DNA of 64,000 bases from Taxillus chinensis (Eukaryota > Streptophyta > Magnoliopsida > Santalales > Loranthaceae): the NCBI GenBank assembly GCA_023512835.1, contig CM042084.1:54911031-54975030 (forward strand). Direction: 5' to 3'. Positions 22,049 to 32,304 of this stretch are shown here, in pieces; the first letter of the stretch is position 1, and each line of letters starts with the position of its first letter. The notes under the pieces were generated by a model. That model made no database searches and was not told the DNA's origin. It saw nothing but the letters and a program-made list of their open reading frames with translations. Position numbers and translations under genes: made by a program.

Positions 22049-22984
22049 TGTCATGCCGCCAAATTCCAGGAAACCCGGAACTAGGAACATGACTTCCCCT
22101 TGCCCGCACCCGATAGGTCAAGGGGTTGGTGACTAGCACCAATAGAGACTACACCGCGGGTGCTGTCTCAAATATGCAACCCTGTACAGTCATACATCAA
22201 GGGTAATCCTGTACTTTCCCATACATCATCATGCAACACATATAAGTCTATACTATATGCTCAGTGTACTCGTGCACCGTGTAGTGTGCACAATCATCAA
22301 GACTCAGCCTGCAAACAAACATCAGGACAACTTGTCCACGATCCTCCATGGGATCCCATCTCAGGGCACTCAGCCCTAGCTCCACGAGCTCAACGGCTCA
22401 ACTCAAGCCTTAGCCTATCCACAGCGCAATATGCCCGGCCACAGTCGCCACACAGGCCTGGCATCGGTGGATATGCCTGCCACGTCAACCACATAGCACC
22501 ATCGGTGCATCACGGTGAGAACCCAAATAAGTCACGGAGTCTATGCCCCAATACCTCACACCAACATACTAACATTAGTATGGCATGTCATTCTCAACAT
22601 TTCCTTTGGAACTGTAGCCAGTCTTCACAAGTAAATCCTCAATCCTTGATTTATGAAGGAAGTACCCATAGCAGCTATTTTCTTGAAATTAAAAGTTCCG
22701 GCATTGGGTTCCCATATCATAAATAAGATAATCTGATTTTTGGGGATTTTTCCGAGATGTCTAACCCCACTTTCCAAAAAATTCACCACTACGAACTTTT
22801 GGGTTTTTCCGAGATTTTACACTAAATCCCAATTTTCACATTTTGAAAGAGTGGGAATTAATTTTTCTAGTATTTTTCTTTGAATCCAAATGGGGGGTAT
22901 TTCGTTATTTACATTGTAACTTAACTATAATACTTAAATGTGGAGAGGCATAATGGTTTACAATGTAAATGTCCAGTGCAGTGC

Positions 22985-23290
22985 AGTTGCACTGCTGCGG
23001 ATCACTGCTGCTGATCCGGACCAACTCCTCCGGACTAACTCCTCTGACTCTTCCAACTCCTCCGGATTACTCTCCGACTCCGGACTAACTCCGGATACGA
23101 TCCGGACTAACTCCTCTGGGACTACTGATCCGGACCAACTAAGTTGTTGACTCCATAGTCGCCGACTACGAAGTCGCGACTCCTAACTCTCGACTTCATA
23201 GTCGCGACTACGAAGCTACTGAATACGAAGTTGCTGACTACGAAGCTACTGAATACGAAGTTACTGACTACGAAGCTGCTGACTGGTCCG
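22985..23290. repeat. Degenerate short tandem repeats in LTR D
   Basis: Two adjacent tracts are visible. One is built on CTCCGGACTAACTCCT (about 22985-23145), the other on GACTACGAAGCTACTGAATACG and variants such as TAGTCGCGACT (about 23150-23290). Comparable short tandem tracts occur in the copia-type LTRs of this window. Confidence 0.8.
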
Positions 23291-23714
23291 GCGACCCTAA
23301 CACTTGCCCAGGGTACTGTTCATCGTCGTTTTTGGCCTGTTCTTCGTCTGGAAGCAACCAAGTGACCCCCAGACGCTCATAAACACATGTTTTACGCAAT
23401 AAATTGCAATATTTATCTCAAAACGCGTCCTAAACGCCTCTAATTCGCACGATAACAGCAGAAATACACACAAATCATATATTCATCTAGATCTAAATCT
23501 AGACCTCCATGGTTGACTTCTCAACCCTCATAAAATACACACTCATACAACCACAGATCACATATTCAAAGATAGGATCGAGATAAGACAGTTAAGGACA
23601 CCTACCTGGAAAGGTTTATTGCGATCCACGAGCTCCAATCGCCCCAAAATCGCCAAGAAAGCTCTTCACGCTCTTCACCTTCTCTCTCTCTCTCTTGCTC
23701 AAACATGCACGCAC

Positions 23715-23958
23715 CAATAATTGGTAATTAAAGAGATAAGGCAGTTCTTAATTATATATATACCGTTGCCAATAATTGGCCTCCCAGCAATAATTGACCC
23801 GAACGCAATAATTGACCTCCCGAGGTCACGAACTCCAAATTGAGTCAAATTATCGCAAACGCTCGAAATGACGAGCACAACACTGTTCAGATATTATCAC
23901 ACTCAAATGACTGCTCAAACGCAAAGTCAACCAATAAACCCCGAAAAGTCAATAATTG
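23715..23958. promoter_or_regulatory. Cluster of five CAATAATTG pseudopalindromes beside the TATA box of LTR D
   Basis: Exact copies lie at 23715-23723, 23770-23778, 23788-23796, 23806-23814 and 23950-23958; three are spaced 18 bp start to start. CAAT(A/T)ATTG is the established binding consensus of class I HD-Zip transcription factors. Four of the copies lie upstream of the minus-strand TATATATA (23752-23762), a promoter-proximal position. A regulatory role is inference. Confidence 0.55.
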
Positions 23959-24095
23959 GGTCAAACGGGGCCCCGACTCGAAATCGGGCCCAAGTACAGT
24001 CAAAATGCTCACATCGATGGCTATACTACCGTCCAGATAGTTACATTCCCATAGAATGACTATCTCTCAAAACTACCCGAATACGAGTCTTTACA

Positions 24096-25480
24096 ATAGT
24101 CTTTTGTTGCTGAGCTTGTGATAGATAGCTTGGGGTTGATTTGTGTGGAGGCAGCGAGGCCCCTAGTTGTTGAGTCTCCGGTGGGAGGTGTGATTGAGGT
24201 ACAACGTGTATGTCATGGCTGTGTGTTAACTATAGGGGATGTGGAGCTTAGTTTCAATTTGTACGTGATGCCCTTGCATGCTTTTGACCTGATCTTGGGT
24301 ATGGATTGGCTTATGGCTTTCCAGGCCAAGATAAACTGTTATCGGCGGCGTGTATCCTTCGTGACACCTGCAGGGATCTCTTGCACCGTACAGGGGGAGT
24401 GGGACTATGAGGCGAGTCGGGCTGGGCCAGTGTTGGACCAGTGGGGTGCCATTACCCACAGGTTGGCAGCCCTGACCTTTGCTGAGGAAGGAAAAGTGGA
24501 AAGGAGAGTGTGGCCAGCGATTGTTGACCAATTTTAGGATGTCTTTCCACGACCGGTTGAGGAGTTTACCTCCTAAGAGAAGTGTAGAGTTCACTATTGA
24601 GTTGGTATCGGGGACTGGCCCAATCTCCCAAGTAGAGTATCGTATGGGGCCAGCCGAGCTGAGGGAGCTGCAGAGGCAAATAGAGGAGTTGGTGGACTAG
24701 GGGTATATCAGACCGAGTACCTCACCCTGGGGTGCTCCGGTGCTCTTTGCTAAGAAGGCGGATGGCACGCTACGCCTTTGCATCGACTATAGGAAGCTGA
24801 ATTCGGTGATCGTGAAGAACAAGTATCCGTTGCCTCGGATAGATGACCTATTTGACCGGTTGAGTGGAGCCCGGTGGTTTTCCAAGATAGATCTACGGTC
24901 GGGGGTACCATCAGTTGAGGGTTAGGGAGGAGGACATCCCTAAGACGCTCTCGATGCGGGTATGGACACTATGAGTGGGTAGTGATGCCTTTCGGGCTCA
25001 CTAATGCGCCGGCGGTGTTTATGCATTTGATGAACCAAGTCTTTGCCCATACTTAGATTCGTTCGTGGTGGTGTTTATAGACGATATCTTGGTATATTCC
25101 AAGAACGAGAGGGAGCATGTGGAACATCTGCAACAAGGGGTGCAAACCTTGAGGGATCAGCGGTTGTTTGCTAAGTTCAACAAATGCGAGTTTTGGATGC
25201 GGGAGGTCCATTTTCTTGGCTATGTGGTATCCGTTGAGGGAGTTAGGGTGGACCCGGCCAACATTGAGGTTGTGGCATCGTGGGAAAGGCCAACCAATGT
25301 TTTCGAGATTCGTAGTTTCCTTGGTTTGGCAGGGTATTACCGTCATTTTGTAGAGGGATTCTCCCGTTTGGTAGCTCCTATGACGGCATTGACCCAGAAG
25401 GGAGTGAAGTTTGAGTGGACTGACAAGTGTCGGCAGGAGTTTGAGGATCTCAAAACCCGTCGACCACTGCACCGGTGTTG
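24096..25480 (+). pseudogene. E3 protease C-terminus and reverse transcriptase (frame broken)
   Basis: The protease continues with AELVIDSLGL and the MGMDWLMAFQAKINCYRRR strand (24298-24355). After the linker PPKRSVEFTIELVSGTGPISQ (24570-24630), reverse transcriptase begins: [20 protein letters not shown] near 24740-24800, [23 protein letters not shown] (about 24835-24905), [15 protein letters not shown] in another frame (24985-25030), the catalytic [11 protein letters not shown] at 25070-25105 with both Asp present, and [25 protein letters not shown] (25300-25370). Stops at 24536 and 24698 and frame changes near 24905, 25050 and 25480 disrupt it. Confidence 0.87.
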
Positions 25481-25961
25481 AGGTCACCTCGGGAGGATAT
25501 TCCATATGAGGTATATTGTGATGCATCCTGGGTTGGTTTGGGGTGTGTGCTTATACGGGAGCACGGTGTGGTAGCTTATGGGTCGAGGTAGGCAAGCCTC
25601 ATGAGCGGATTACCCTACCCATGATCTTGAGTTTGTGGCTGTCATCTTTGCCTTGAAGTGTTGGCAACATTACCTTTTGGGGGAGAAGTTTGTAGTGTTT
25701 TCTGATCACAAGAGCCTTCAATACATCTTCACTCAGAAGGACTTGAATTTGAGGCAGAGGAGATGGGTTGAGTATTTACAGACCTTTGACTTTACTCTTG
25801 CCTATGCCCCGGGCAAGGGTAATGTTGTGGGCGACACATTGAGCGAAAAGGGGAAAGCTGAGGTGGCCGTGAGAGAGTGGAAGCTGATGGAGCAGTTGGC
25901 GATGTTGTAGCTGCAGCTTGTTGTTTGTGATGGTGGGACAGTCCTGAGTCCTCTGGTTGTT
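25481..25961 (+). pseudogene. E3 RNase H (frame broken)
   Basis: YEVYCDASWVGLGCVLI (about 25510-25555) holds the first catalytic Asp. The middle is damaged around GSR-QASHERITL (25580-25620). [37 protein letters not shown] follows in one frame (25635-25745), and the closing DFTLAYAPGKGNVVGDTLS (about 25790-25845) has Gly where sister copies have Ala before the last Asp. It removes the RNA strand during cDNA synthesis. Confidence 0.85.
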
Positions 25962-27412
25962 GTGCCTGAGTTATACCAGCGCGTCCGGGAGGGACAATTG
26001 GGTGACATTGAGTGTGAGGTTCTTCGTGCCCGTATTGAGGCTGGTGAGCTATCTGAGGACCGGATAGAGGGTCCTGAGCATGAGTTGTCTTTTCAGGGGC
26101 GGCTAGTAGTGGCTTCTTCTCTCCAGGATGAGGTGAGGAGGGAGTTTCATCAGTCTAGGCTTGCTGTGCATCCAGGGGGTACAAAGATGTATCATGCGCT
26201 TTGGGGACACTTTTTGTGGCATGGGATGAAACGAGATGTCGCTACTTTTGTTTCGAGGTGCCTCACTTGTCAACAGGTGAAGGCTGAGCACCTGCGGCCG
26301 GCAGGTATGTTACAGCCATTGCCAGTAGCCGAGTGGAAGAGGGACCACATAGCGATGGACTTTGTAACTGGACTCCCACCCACTGCTGGGCGAAAGGACA
26401 TGATATGGGTGATTATGGACCGGGTGACTAAGTCGGCCCATTTTCTTGCTGTCCGCGAGCGGGATTCCATTGGGGCCTTAAGTCAGCTGTATGTGAACGA
26501 GGGGGTGCGACTGCATGGGGTGCCATCATCAATTGTGTCCGACAGGGATTCGCGGTTTACTTCTCGTTTTTGGGCTGGCTTACAGGAGGCTATGGGGACA
26601 AAGCTTAACTTGAGTACAGCCTTTCACCCTGAGACTGATGGTCAAACTGAGAGGACGAATCAGACTTTGGAGGACATGTTACGGGCTTGTGTGTTAGATT
26701 TTGGGGGTTCGTGGGCCACTCACCTTCCTTTAGTGGAGTTTGCTACAACAACAACGTTATCGGGCATCCATTGGGATGGCTCCTTTTGAGGCGTTGTATG
26801 GGCGACCGTGTCGATCACCTTTATGTTGGACCGAGGTGGGGGAGACAGCTCTCTTGGGACCACAGTTGGTTCAAGAGGCTACTGAGAAGGTTAAGTTGAT
26901 TCATCAACGGTTGTTATCAGCTCAGAGTCGGCAAAAATCCTATGCGGATCAGCGGCGGCGACCTTCGGAGTTTTCTGTGGGAGATTATGTATTTCTTCGT
27001 GTCTCTCCACGATGTGGACATCGGTGCTTTGGGAGAGGTTCCAAACTCTCTCCCCGGTTCGTTGGCCCTTTTAAAGTTCTAGCTCGTGTGGGACCTGTCG
27101 CTTACTGATTAGCATTGCCACCGCGATTGAGTCGAGTGCACAATGTGTTCCACGTGTCCCAGTTGAGGAAGTATCATCCTGACCCCACTCATGTGGTTGA
27201 TTGGGGGACATTGGACATTGAGGATGTCATGTCCGTTGTTGAGGCCCCTATTTGTATACTAGATCGCCGGGAGAAACTTCTGCGGGGTCGTGCTATCCCT
27301 TTGGTTCGCATACTGTGGCAGCACCATGGCATTGAGGAGGAGACTTGGGAACGGGAGTCGTTGATGCGTGAGCACCACCTGTAGTTGTTTGAGGACGAAC
27401 ACTCTTAAGGGT
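25962..27412 (+). pseudogene. E3 integrase with chromodomain-like C-terminus (nearly intact)
   Basis: One frame from 25962 to 26789 carries the zinc-binding region (His in FHQSRLAVHPGG, Cys pair CLTC at 26263-26272), the catalytic core with MDFVTGLPP (first Asp, about 26355), SDRDSRFTS (second Asp, about 26540) and QTERTNQTLED (Glu, about 26650). All three catalytic residues are present. At about 26750 the frame changes and the next frame (26740-27108) continues [24 protein letters not shown], the RQKSYADQRRRP segment and VGPFKVLARVGPVAY. The tail (27115-27384) ends with ILDRREKLLRG...VRILWQHHGIEEETWERE, a chromodomain-like module. One stop (TGATTAG near 27108) separates the last two parts. 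Confidence 0.9.
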
Positions 27413-27694
27413 GGAGGGGTGGCTATTGGTTGGTGTGTTTGTATTTCCTTTTGACTTTTGACTTTTATTTGTATTGAATGTGTTAATGAAATGTGTTTGG
27501 GATGGGTACTTGTGACATGTGGATGTGTTTCCATGGATTGTGATGCATGTGGTTGTAGATTGTGGTGGCACTCTGTGTTATGTGCTATTGTGTACAATGT
27601 GCGGTGTATGACCCATTTGGGTGTTTTGGCTCCTGTGTGGTTTCCCTTGCATGTTGTTTCTTTTTGAGGATGAAAAGTCTTAAGGGGGAGAGGA
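27384..27694 (+). other. E3 pol end, spacer and polypurine tract (duplicated module)
   Basis: The pol end reads TTTGAGGACGAACACTCTTAAGGGTGGAGGGG (27389-27420). A second version, TTTTTGAGGATGAAAAG followed by TCTTAAGGGGGAGAGGA, sits at 27661-27694 next to the LTR, and only this one can act as the 3' polypurine tract. The spacer is rich in TGTG motifs and has no convincing ORF. Confidence 0.75.
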
Positions 27695-29228
27695 TATAAT
27701 GACCCGTATTTTGGGATGTGAGGAGTTAGTCAGTTTTGCCTTTTTAGGTGGAAATTGTTGGGTTTTAGAGAGTTTTCTTTCCACACACTTTGGCTTAATC
27801 ATCTTGTATGTTGATGAGCAAGCAAGAGGCAAAGTTTGAGCCCAATAGGGAGTGCACGTGAGAATGCTTTTCACGTGCAGGGAGATTTTTGCATGGGAGG
27901 CTTCCTGATGTTGTTCCAAGTCTTGTGGTGAAATTATAGAGCATTTGGAGGTGCCCGTGAGAATGCACGTGAGAATGCTTTCTCTCGTGCAGCCTCCATT
28001 ATCATTGTTTTGTTGTTTTGATCCTCTTTTGCTAAAGGACCATGGTGAAATTAGGAGTGCTTTGCCATGTGTGGTTGCAAAAAGGTTGTTACTACGTCAT
28101 TTTTGATCTTTGGGATTTATTTAATCAAAACTACGTCGTTTTGGGGTTTGGGTTGTCTATATAAAGACGTGAAGACTCCCTGTTTTAGGTTTAGGGTTCT
28201 CTTCGACCACGCAGCCATCGTAGAGAGAGAGAAAGCTAGAGAGAGGGAAGGAAGGAGAGCTGCTGGTTGCTACCGGAGCGTCTGCGTGGGGAAGACGGCA
28301 TCTAACGCGGGAGCAAGGAGGATCTTCTTTAAGGTAGGGGTTCTGTCTTTCCCGGTCTGTTCTGGGGTTAGCCCTGCGTAGAGGTTTTACAGAGTTTCTA
28401 TGGCTATTGTTATAATATTTATATGTAAATCCATATAGGTGTGATCTCCTATATGGATGTAGGCCTTCAATGGCACCCTGGGTGTGTTTCTGATGTTGGG
28501 TTGTTAATGTATGTTACATGTTTGATAAAATGCTTGTGTGATTATGTTTGTGTAAATATGCCCAGTAAGTGTTTGTTTTTATGCCTGAGAGGCTGGATTT
28601 GTGGGTTTGTAAAGATGTGCATGCTAAGTGTTTGTTTTTATGCCTGAGAAGCTGGGTTTGTGCACTTGTGAATGTGTGCATGCTAAGTGTTTGGTTTTAT
28701 GCTTGAGTGAACAAGGTGTATGCTGTGAGCTTGTCTGTTTGGTACTTGGCCTAAAGAGGTGGTCAAATCACTTGGCCTGAAGAGGCGGTCAAATCACTTG
28801 GCCTGAAGAGGCGGTTAAATCACTTGGCCTGAAGAGGCGGTTAAATTACTTGGCCTGAAGAGGCGGTTAAATCACTTGTTTGAGAGGTGGTTAAAGTGTC
28901 AGCCTGTGTGGCTGGGATTGAGGTTTTGCCGTTTGTGTGGTGTGAATTCCTTGTTATGTCTATGTCACGTCATTGCACTGGTGCATGCTCACATATAGAT
29001 GATAGGTGTATGGGATGGGTTGGGCTGGAGACTTGATCCCTACTGAGCTGTGGTTGCTCACCCCTCTTACTATGATGTGTTTTCTTTCAGGAACCTACAA
29101 GCGTTAGGTGGAATCCCGAGGTGGAAGACTGTATTTGTTTTATCGTTTCTTTTCGATTATGTTATTTTATGGAAATTGATGTAACCCCAGTGGGGAGATA
29201 TTGTAAAAGGATTTGGAATGTAATAAAG
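27695..29228 (+). repeat. 3' LTR of E3, truncated at its 3' end
   Basis: It begins TATAATGACCCG where TGTAATGACCC would be expected. U3 carries CACGTGAGAATGC repeats (27854-27990) and the palindrome AATCAAAACTACGTCGTTTTG (about 28124-28144). The TATA box TCTATATAAAG is at 28157-28167, the GAGAGA leader at 28220-28260, donor-like AAG|GTAGGGG at 28331-28340, five 26-base repeats at about 28748-28880, and acceptor-like TTTCTTTCAG|GAACC at 29081-29095. It stops after TAATAAAG at about 29228, where the sequence turns into the E4 LTR. Confidence 0.88.
28334..29090 (+). other. Putative intron in the E3 3' LTR leader
   Basis: Donor AAG|GTAGGGGTTC and acceptor TTTCTTTCAG|GAACC (757 bp apart) sit at the same places as in E0 and E2, although the enclosed minisatellite is unrelated. 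Conservation of splice-like ends with replaced contents is the evidence; transcripts were not available. Confidence 0.45.
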
Positions 29229-29754
29229 TAAGACTACTTTATGAGTGAGGCTGCTTTACTCGTTACATGATTGCAAGGAATTAGGGAATTGTTTAGAATA
29301 TTGGATATTCAATTGTTTGTTAGTCTTTTGTGATGAGAACATATGATTGTTGGATTGAGATTACCAGATTTCATGGATGATATTGAAAGATAAACCATTG
29401 TCTTTCTAATTATTTCATTTTATCCATATGCTCTTATAATCAAATCAAAGTCTTATTTTTGCTATGCTTCATAAATCTAATTGCCTTGGCACGAGCAAGT
29501 TCTAAGTGTGGAGTTGTTGTTAGGGGTTCTTCAAACTTATTTTAGTGTCAAATGAAGGGGATTTTATGAGAAAAGATCACATTTTTAACTTCATTTTGAT
29601 GTATTTCATTTATTAATGAACTAACCCCCTAACATAGCAATTGTAGATCCTTTGTATGGTTTTTGGATGTTTTTGAAAGAATAACAGGCAAAGTACAATG
29701 ATCAAAGAAAGAAGAAAGGAGTGGAAAACAATCTACAAGGTGGACATTTGAAAT

Positions 29755-31059
29755 TGTTGGATCAAACCGAGAATTTGGATAATGCGGAACAAACCCTATG
29801 TAATTTGACTCGAGATGTTTCATGTTTACCATTAAGTCTGTGCAGATGAGTTAACTCTAAATCCGGACCTACTAATGTGAGGACAAAGCTAAGGACAGGA
29901 TACATAATCCTGATCCGGATCATCATGAGTGTCATCATTCACTTGGTATATAACCAAGTCATCATTCGGAGTAAGGACCCTTCGTGCTGATTAAACACTT
30001 GACAAAACGACTAGGAACCCGCGTCTAACACTCAACAAGATTATGTCAATTAATGCGGAGTAAGTTCCTGAGTCTACATCTTGCACGGAGTAAAAGAGAC
30101 TTGTGAGAGAGAAAGAATCAAAGTTATCACTCCACCGGACTAAGGAAAAGAAGACACAGACGAAGAAATCCGAGTCTGTCATTTGAGCGGAGTAAGGGCA
30201 ACTGTTGCGGAGTAAGGACATCAAATGCGGAATAAGGAATCCGAACCATTACTCATGCGGAGTAAGGAAGCGCCGATGCGGAGTAAGCTCTCCGAACCAC
30301 TACTCATACGGAGTAAGGAAGTGCTGACACGGAATAAGGATTCCAGGACTTCATTCATACGGAGTAAGCAATCACTGATATGGAGTAAGGATCCGAGCTT
30401 CGTTCATGCGGAGTAAGAAACCTTGCAACGGACCACGAAGACGCTGCTTCGTCTCTCCAAGCCACAATTAATGCTAGCAGCTCACTACGTCCCGATGTAA
30501 GACAAACTCATTGAATACCTAAATTATCTGACACGTGGAACACACGGAGATGCGGACGCAGTCTCAAATGCAATTGGAATCAAGCAAAGAATTCATTACA
30601 ACTTATGCTTCCAATATTTCGAGCTCCACATCCGCAGCAGCTTAAAGCTTCGGCTTTTCCGATAAAGAACTTCAATGCTCCACACCGCTCGGAAAATGCG
30701 GTTCCAAGATAGATTCCTAGGATGTCTACATATATATGCCCGAAGCAATGTAAAAAAAAGACGCGTGCTTACTTGTACTTATACACTCATAAGCGTATAT
30801 CTTGTAAAGAGCTAAACACAGAGATTCACCGCCAAGTGTGTGTAACTATAACGAGTGTTGTGTTGTAATCAGCCAAAACGCTGTTTTGCTTTGTTGTAAT
30901 TATCTTCGAGATAATAAAGCAACATACATCCACTTTGCCTAGTTAATCTTCCGCACTGATTTTATCCGTTTGACCAGAGTGGGTGTCTAAGCCATTAAGA
31001 GAGAGAAAGAATTTTCAAAGCGCCTATTCACCCCCCCTTTAGGCTCTTCGGGACAAACA
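29755..31059 (+). repeat. Copia-type solo LTR (1305 bp) inside the E4 LTR
   Basis: It begins TGTTGGATC and ends GGGACAAACA, and is flanked by the perfect 5-base duplication GAAAT (29750-29754 and 31060-31064). The uninterrupted E4 3' LTR shows the empty site at about 51476-51490. The 3' end CCTATTCACCCCCCCTTTAG is characteristic of copia LTRs and recurs in the fragment at 58406. A TATATATA box lies near 30731-30738 and a degenerate GCGGAGTAAGGA tandem array in U3. No internal region is present, so it is a solo LTR. Confidence 0.9.
29960..30430 (+). repeat. Degenerate GCGGAGTAAGGA tandem array in the copia-type LTR
   Basis: The motif (T/G)CGGAGTAAG recurs about a dozen times, densest at 30190-30420, alternating with spacer words such as AATCCGAACCATTACTCAT. 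It lies upstream of the TATA box, so enhancer-like repeats are possible. The short ORF at 30225-30416 simply reads through the repeat. Confidence 0.85.
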
Positions 31060-32161
31060 GAAATTTGAAATGACCAGAAAGAGTTGATAGAGCTAAATGA
31101 CTTGACCAAGCTCTCAGGAACTTTTGGTCATTTCAAATTACTTGGTCAATGTCAATGAATTTCAAATGACCAAATCAATCGACCACATGTAGTTTCGCAC
31201 GACGTGTCTGGCACCAACGTAACTCTTTCAGATGCCACCTGTATAGCCAAGATCTCTTCATTAAAGGATCTGACGACTCTCCATCAACCATTTTGAGAGG
31301 GAAGCAAATTCAAAACAATGGAGGGAACGGTTATTGACGGTTGAATGGGTCTCATACATGGGAATGGGATCTAAAAGGGAAAAATTGATGTAATTTGGGG
31401 CATTGTTGAATTGGGGAGAGATAGAGGAAGTGTTTTGGGTTCCCATGGCACAAACATTTGTTTTGTTTATTACTATAGTAGCTTAAACCTCCATGGGAGA
31501 AGGATGGATATTGATGTAAGCTTTTGAATTCGTTTCTTTTGGTATGTTAATTTAGATTCCCTTCTTTATTTATTAAAGCTCTTGAATTTGCATGTGAGAA
31601 TTAGGCTTGGCCATCTTGATTCTTGTTTAAGGTTATTCAATTATGGATCGAAAGAAGACATTGATAACCGGATAGTTAAGAGATTTGATTTGTAAAGATT
31701 ATAATTTGCAAAAGCCAGTAATCTTGCTTGTTACCTAGTTAAGGTTGGTGTGATACTAATCTACACTCAAACAACTTGAGCAATTAATGGGTTGCCTGTC
31801 CCCCAAGTTAGGGTATACACATGGCTAGATCACTTGAAGGAGGCTAGTTCATGCAACGGTGTTGGGTTTTAGACAAAAGGGGAAAGTTTGAATTAACATA
31901 CTTTAAGAACTTGGAATAAATAAATTACATCAATTAAAATCCAAATCCTTATTTTTCCCATAAGATCATTTACATTTGCTTGTTATTTAAATTACAAACT
32001 TCAAATTGCTAATTATTACAAAACCAATCTTTAAATTGAATTATGGAATTACAAAATATACTTTTCACTTAACCACCTTCCCTGTGGGTACGATATTCGG
32101 ACTCAGGTTCACTTTATTACTTGTAACGATCTGTACGCTTGCGGAAATGCTAACAAGTTTT

Positions 32162-32180
32162 TGGCACCGTTGCCGGCGAG
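32162..32180 (+). other. E4 primer binding site (tRNA-Asp type)
   Basis: TGGCACCGTTGCCGGCGAG differs in two places from TGGCGCCGTTGCCGGGG, the primer site commonly found in Athila and related Ty3/gypsy elements and assigned to tRNA-Asp. It lies seven bases after the LTR end CTAACA. Confidence 0.85.
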
Positions 32181-32304
32181 GGTAACAAAGTTAAAAGTGA
32201 ATTTTGTAATTAATTGTGAAAACATATCTCTTATAATTACCAAACTCAGTGTGTGGTATTATGTGGGTATGTGTTCAATGTTGTCTTCTACAGGTGATTA
32301 ATGA

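Larger units (their letters stand above)
22049..24095 (-). repeat. D: solo LTR of a distinct family inside E3 protease (2047 bp)
   Basis: The insertion begins TGTCATGCCGCC and ends GAGTCTTTACA. On its own strand it therefore runs TGTAAAGACTCG...GGCATGACA, ends of the same style as the chromovirus LTRs, but most of the body is unrelated to them. Flanking bases are ATGTT (left) and ATAGT (right), so a target duplication is possible but degenerate. On the minus strand a TATATATA box lies at 23752-23762, with a GA-rich leader at 23680-23697 and four CAATAATTG sites just upstream of the TATA (23770-23958). Repetitive TCCGGAC and TACGAAG tracts occupy 22990-23290. The left end (22080-22140) shares the TTGCCCGCACCCGA...AAGGGGTTGGTG block with the E1 LTR (1037-1080). 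Confidence 0.8.
18987..29228 (+). mobile_element. E3: plus-strand chromovirus, truncated LTRs, split by solo LTR D
   Basis: E3 runs left to right: 5' LTR without its U3 (18987-20061), primer site, gag (20573-about 21700), protease start (to 22048), solo LTR D (22049-24095), rest of protease, reverse transcriptase, RNase H, integrase and chromodomain-like tail (24096-27412), polypurine tract (27681-27694) and 3' LTR (27695-29228, lacking its last ~200-300 bp). Both outer ends are cut, at abrupt junctions with E1 (left) and E4 (right), so no target duplication can be seen. Its integrase is the best preserved of the chromoviruses here. Confidence 0.88.
29229..32155 (+). repeat. 5' LTR of E4 (truncated start; contains the copia-type solo LTR)
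   Basis: 29229-29754 and 31060-32155 align with 50956-52500 in the 3' LTR. The shared sequence starts at TAAGACTACTTTATGAG, so at least the first 900 bp of the LTR are missing here. It ends GGAAATGCTAACA (32155), seven bases before the primer site. TTGACC (W-box type) motifs recur at about 31102, 31141 (minus) and nearby. No ORF in it is convincing. Confidence 0.82.

Noticed and set aside
28120..28170. Host gene promoter (TATA with a GAGA leader)
   Set aside because: It is the LTR promoter of E3; the same arrangement occurs in each chromovirus LTR and no host gene follows.
30225..30416. Repetitive 63-codon ORF (NKESEPLL-type repeats)
   Set aside because: It is a translation of the GCGGAGTAAGGA tandem array in the copia-type LTR U3.
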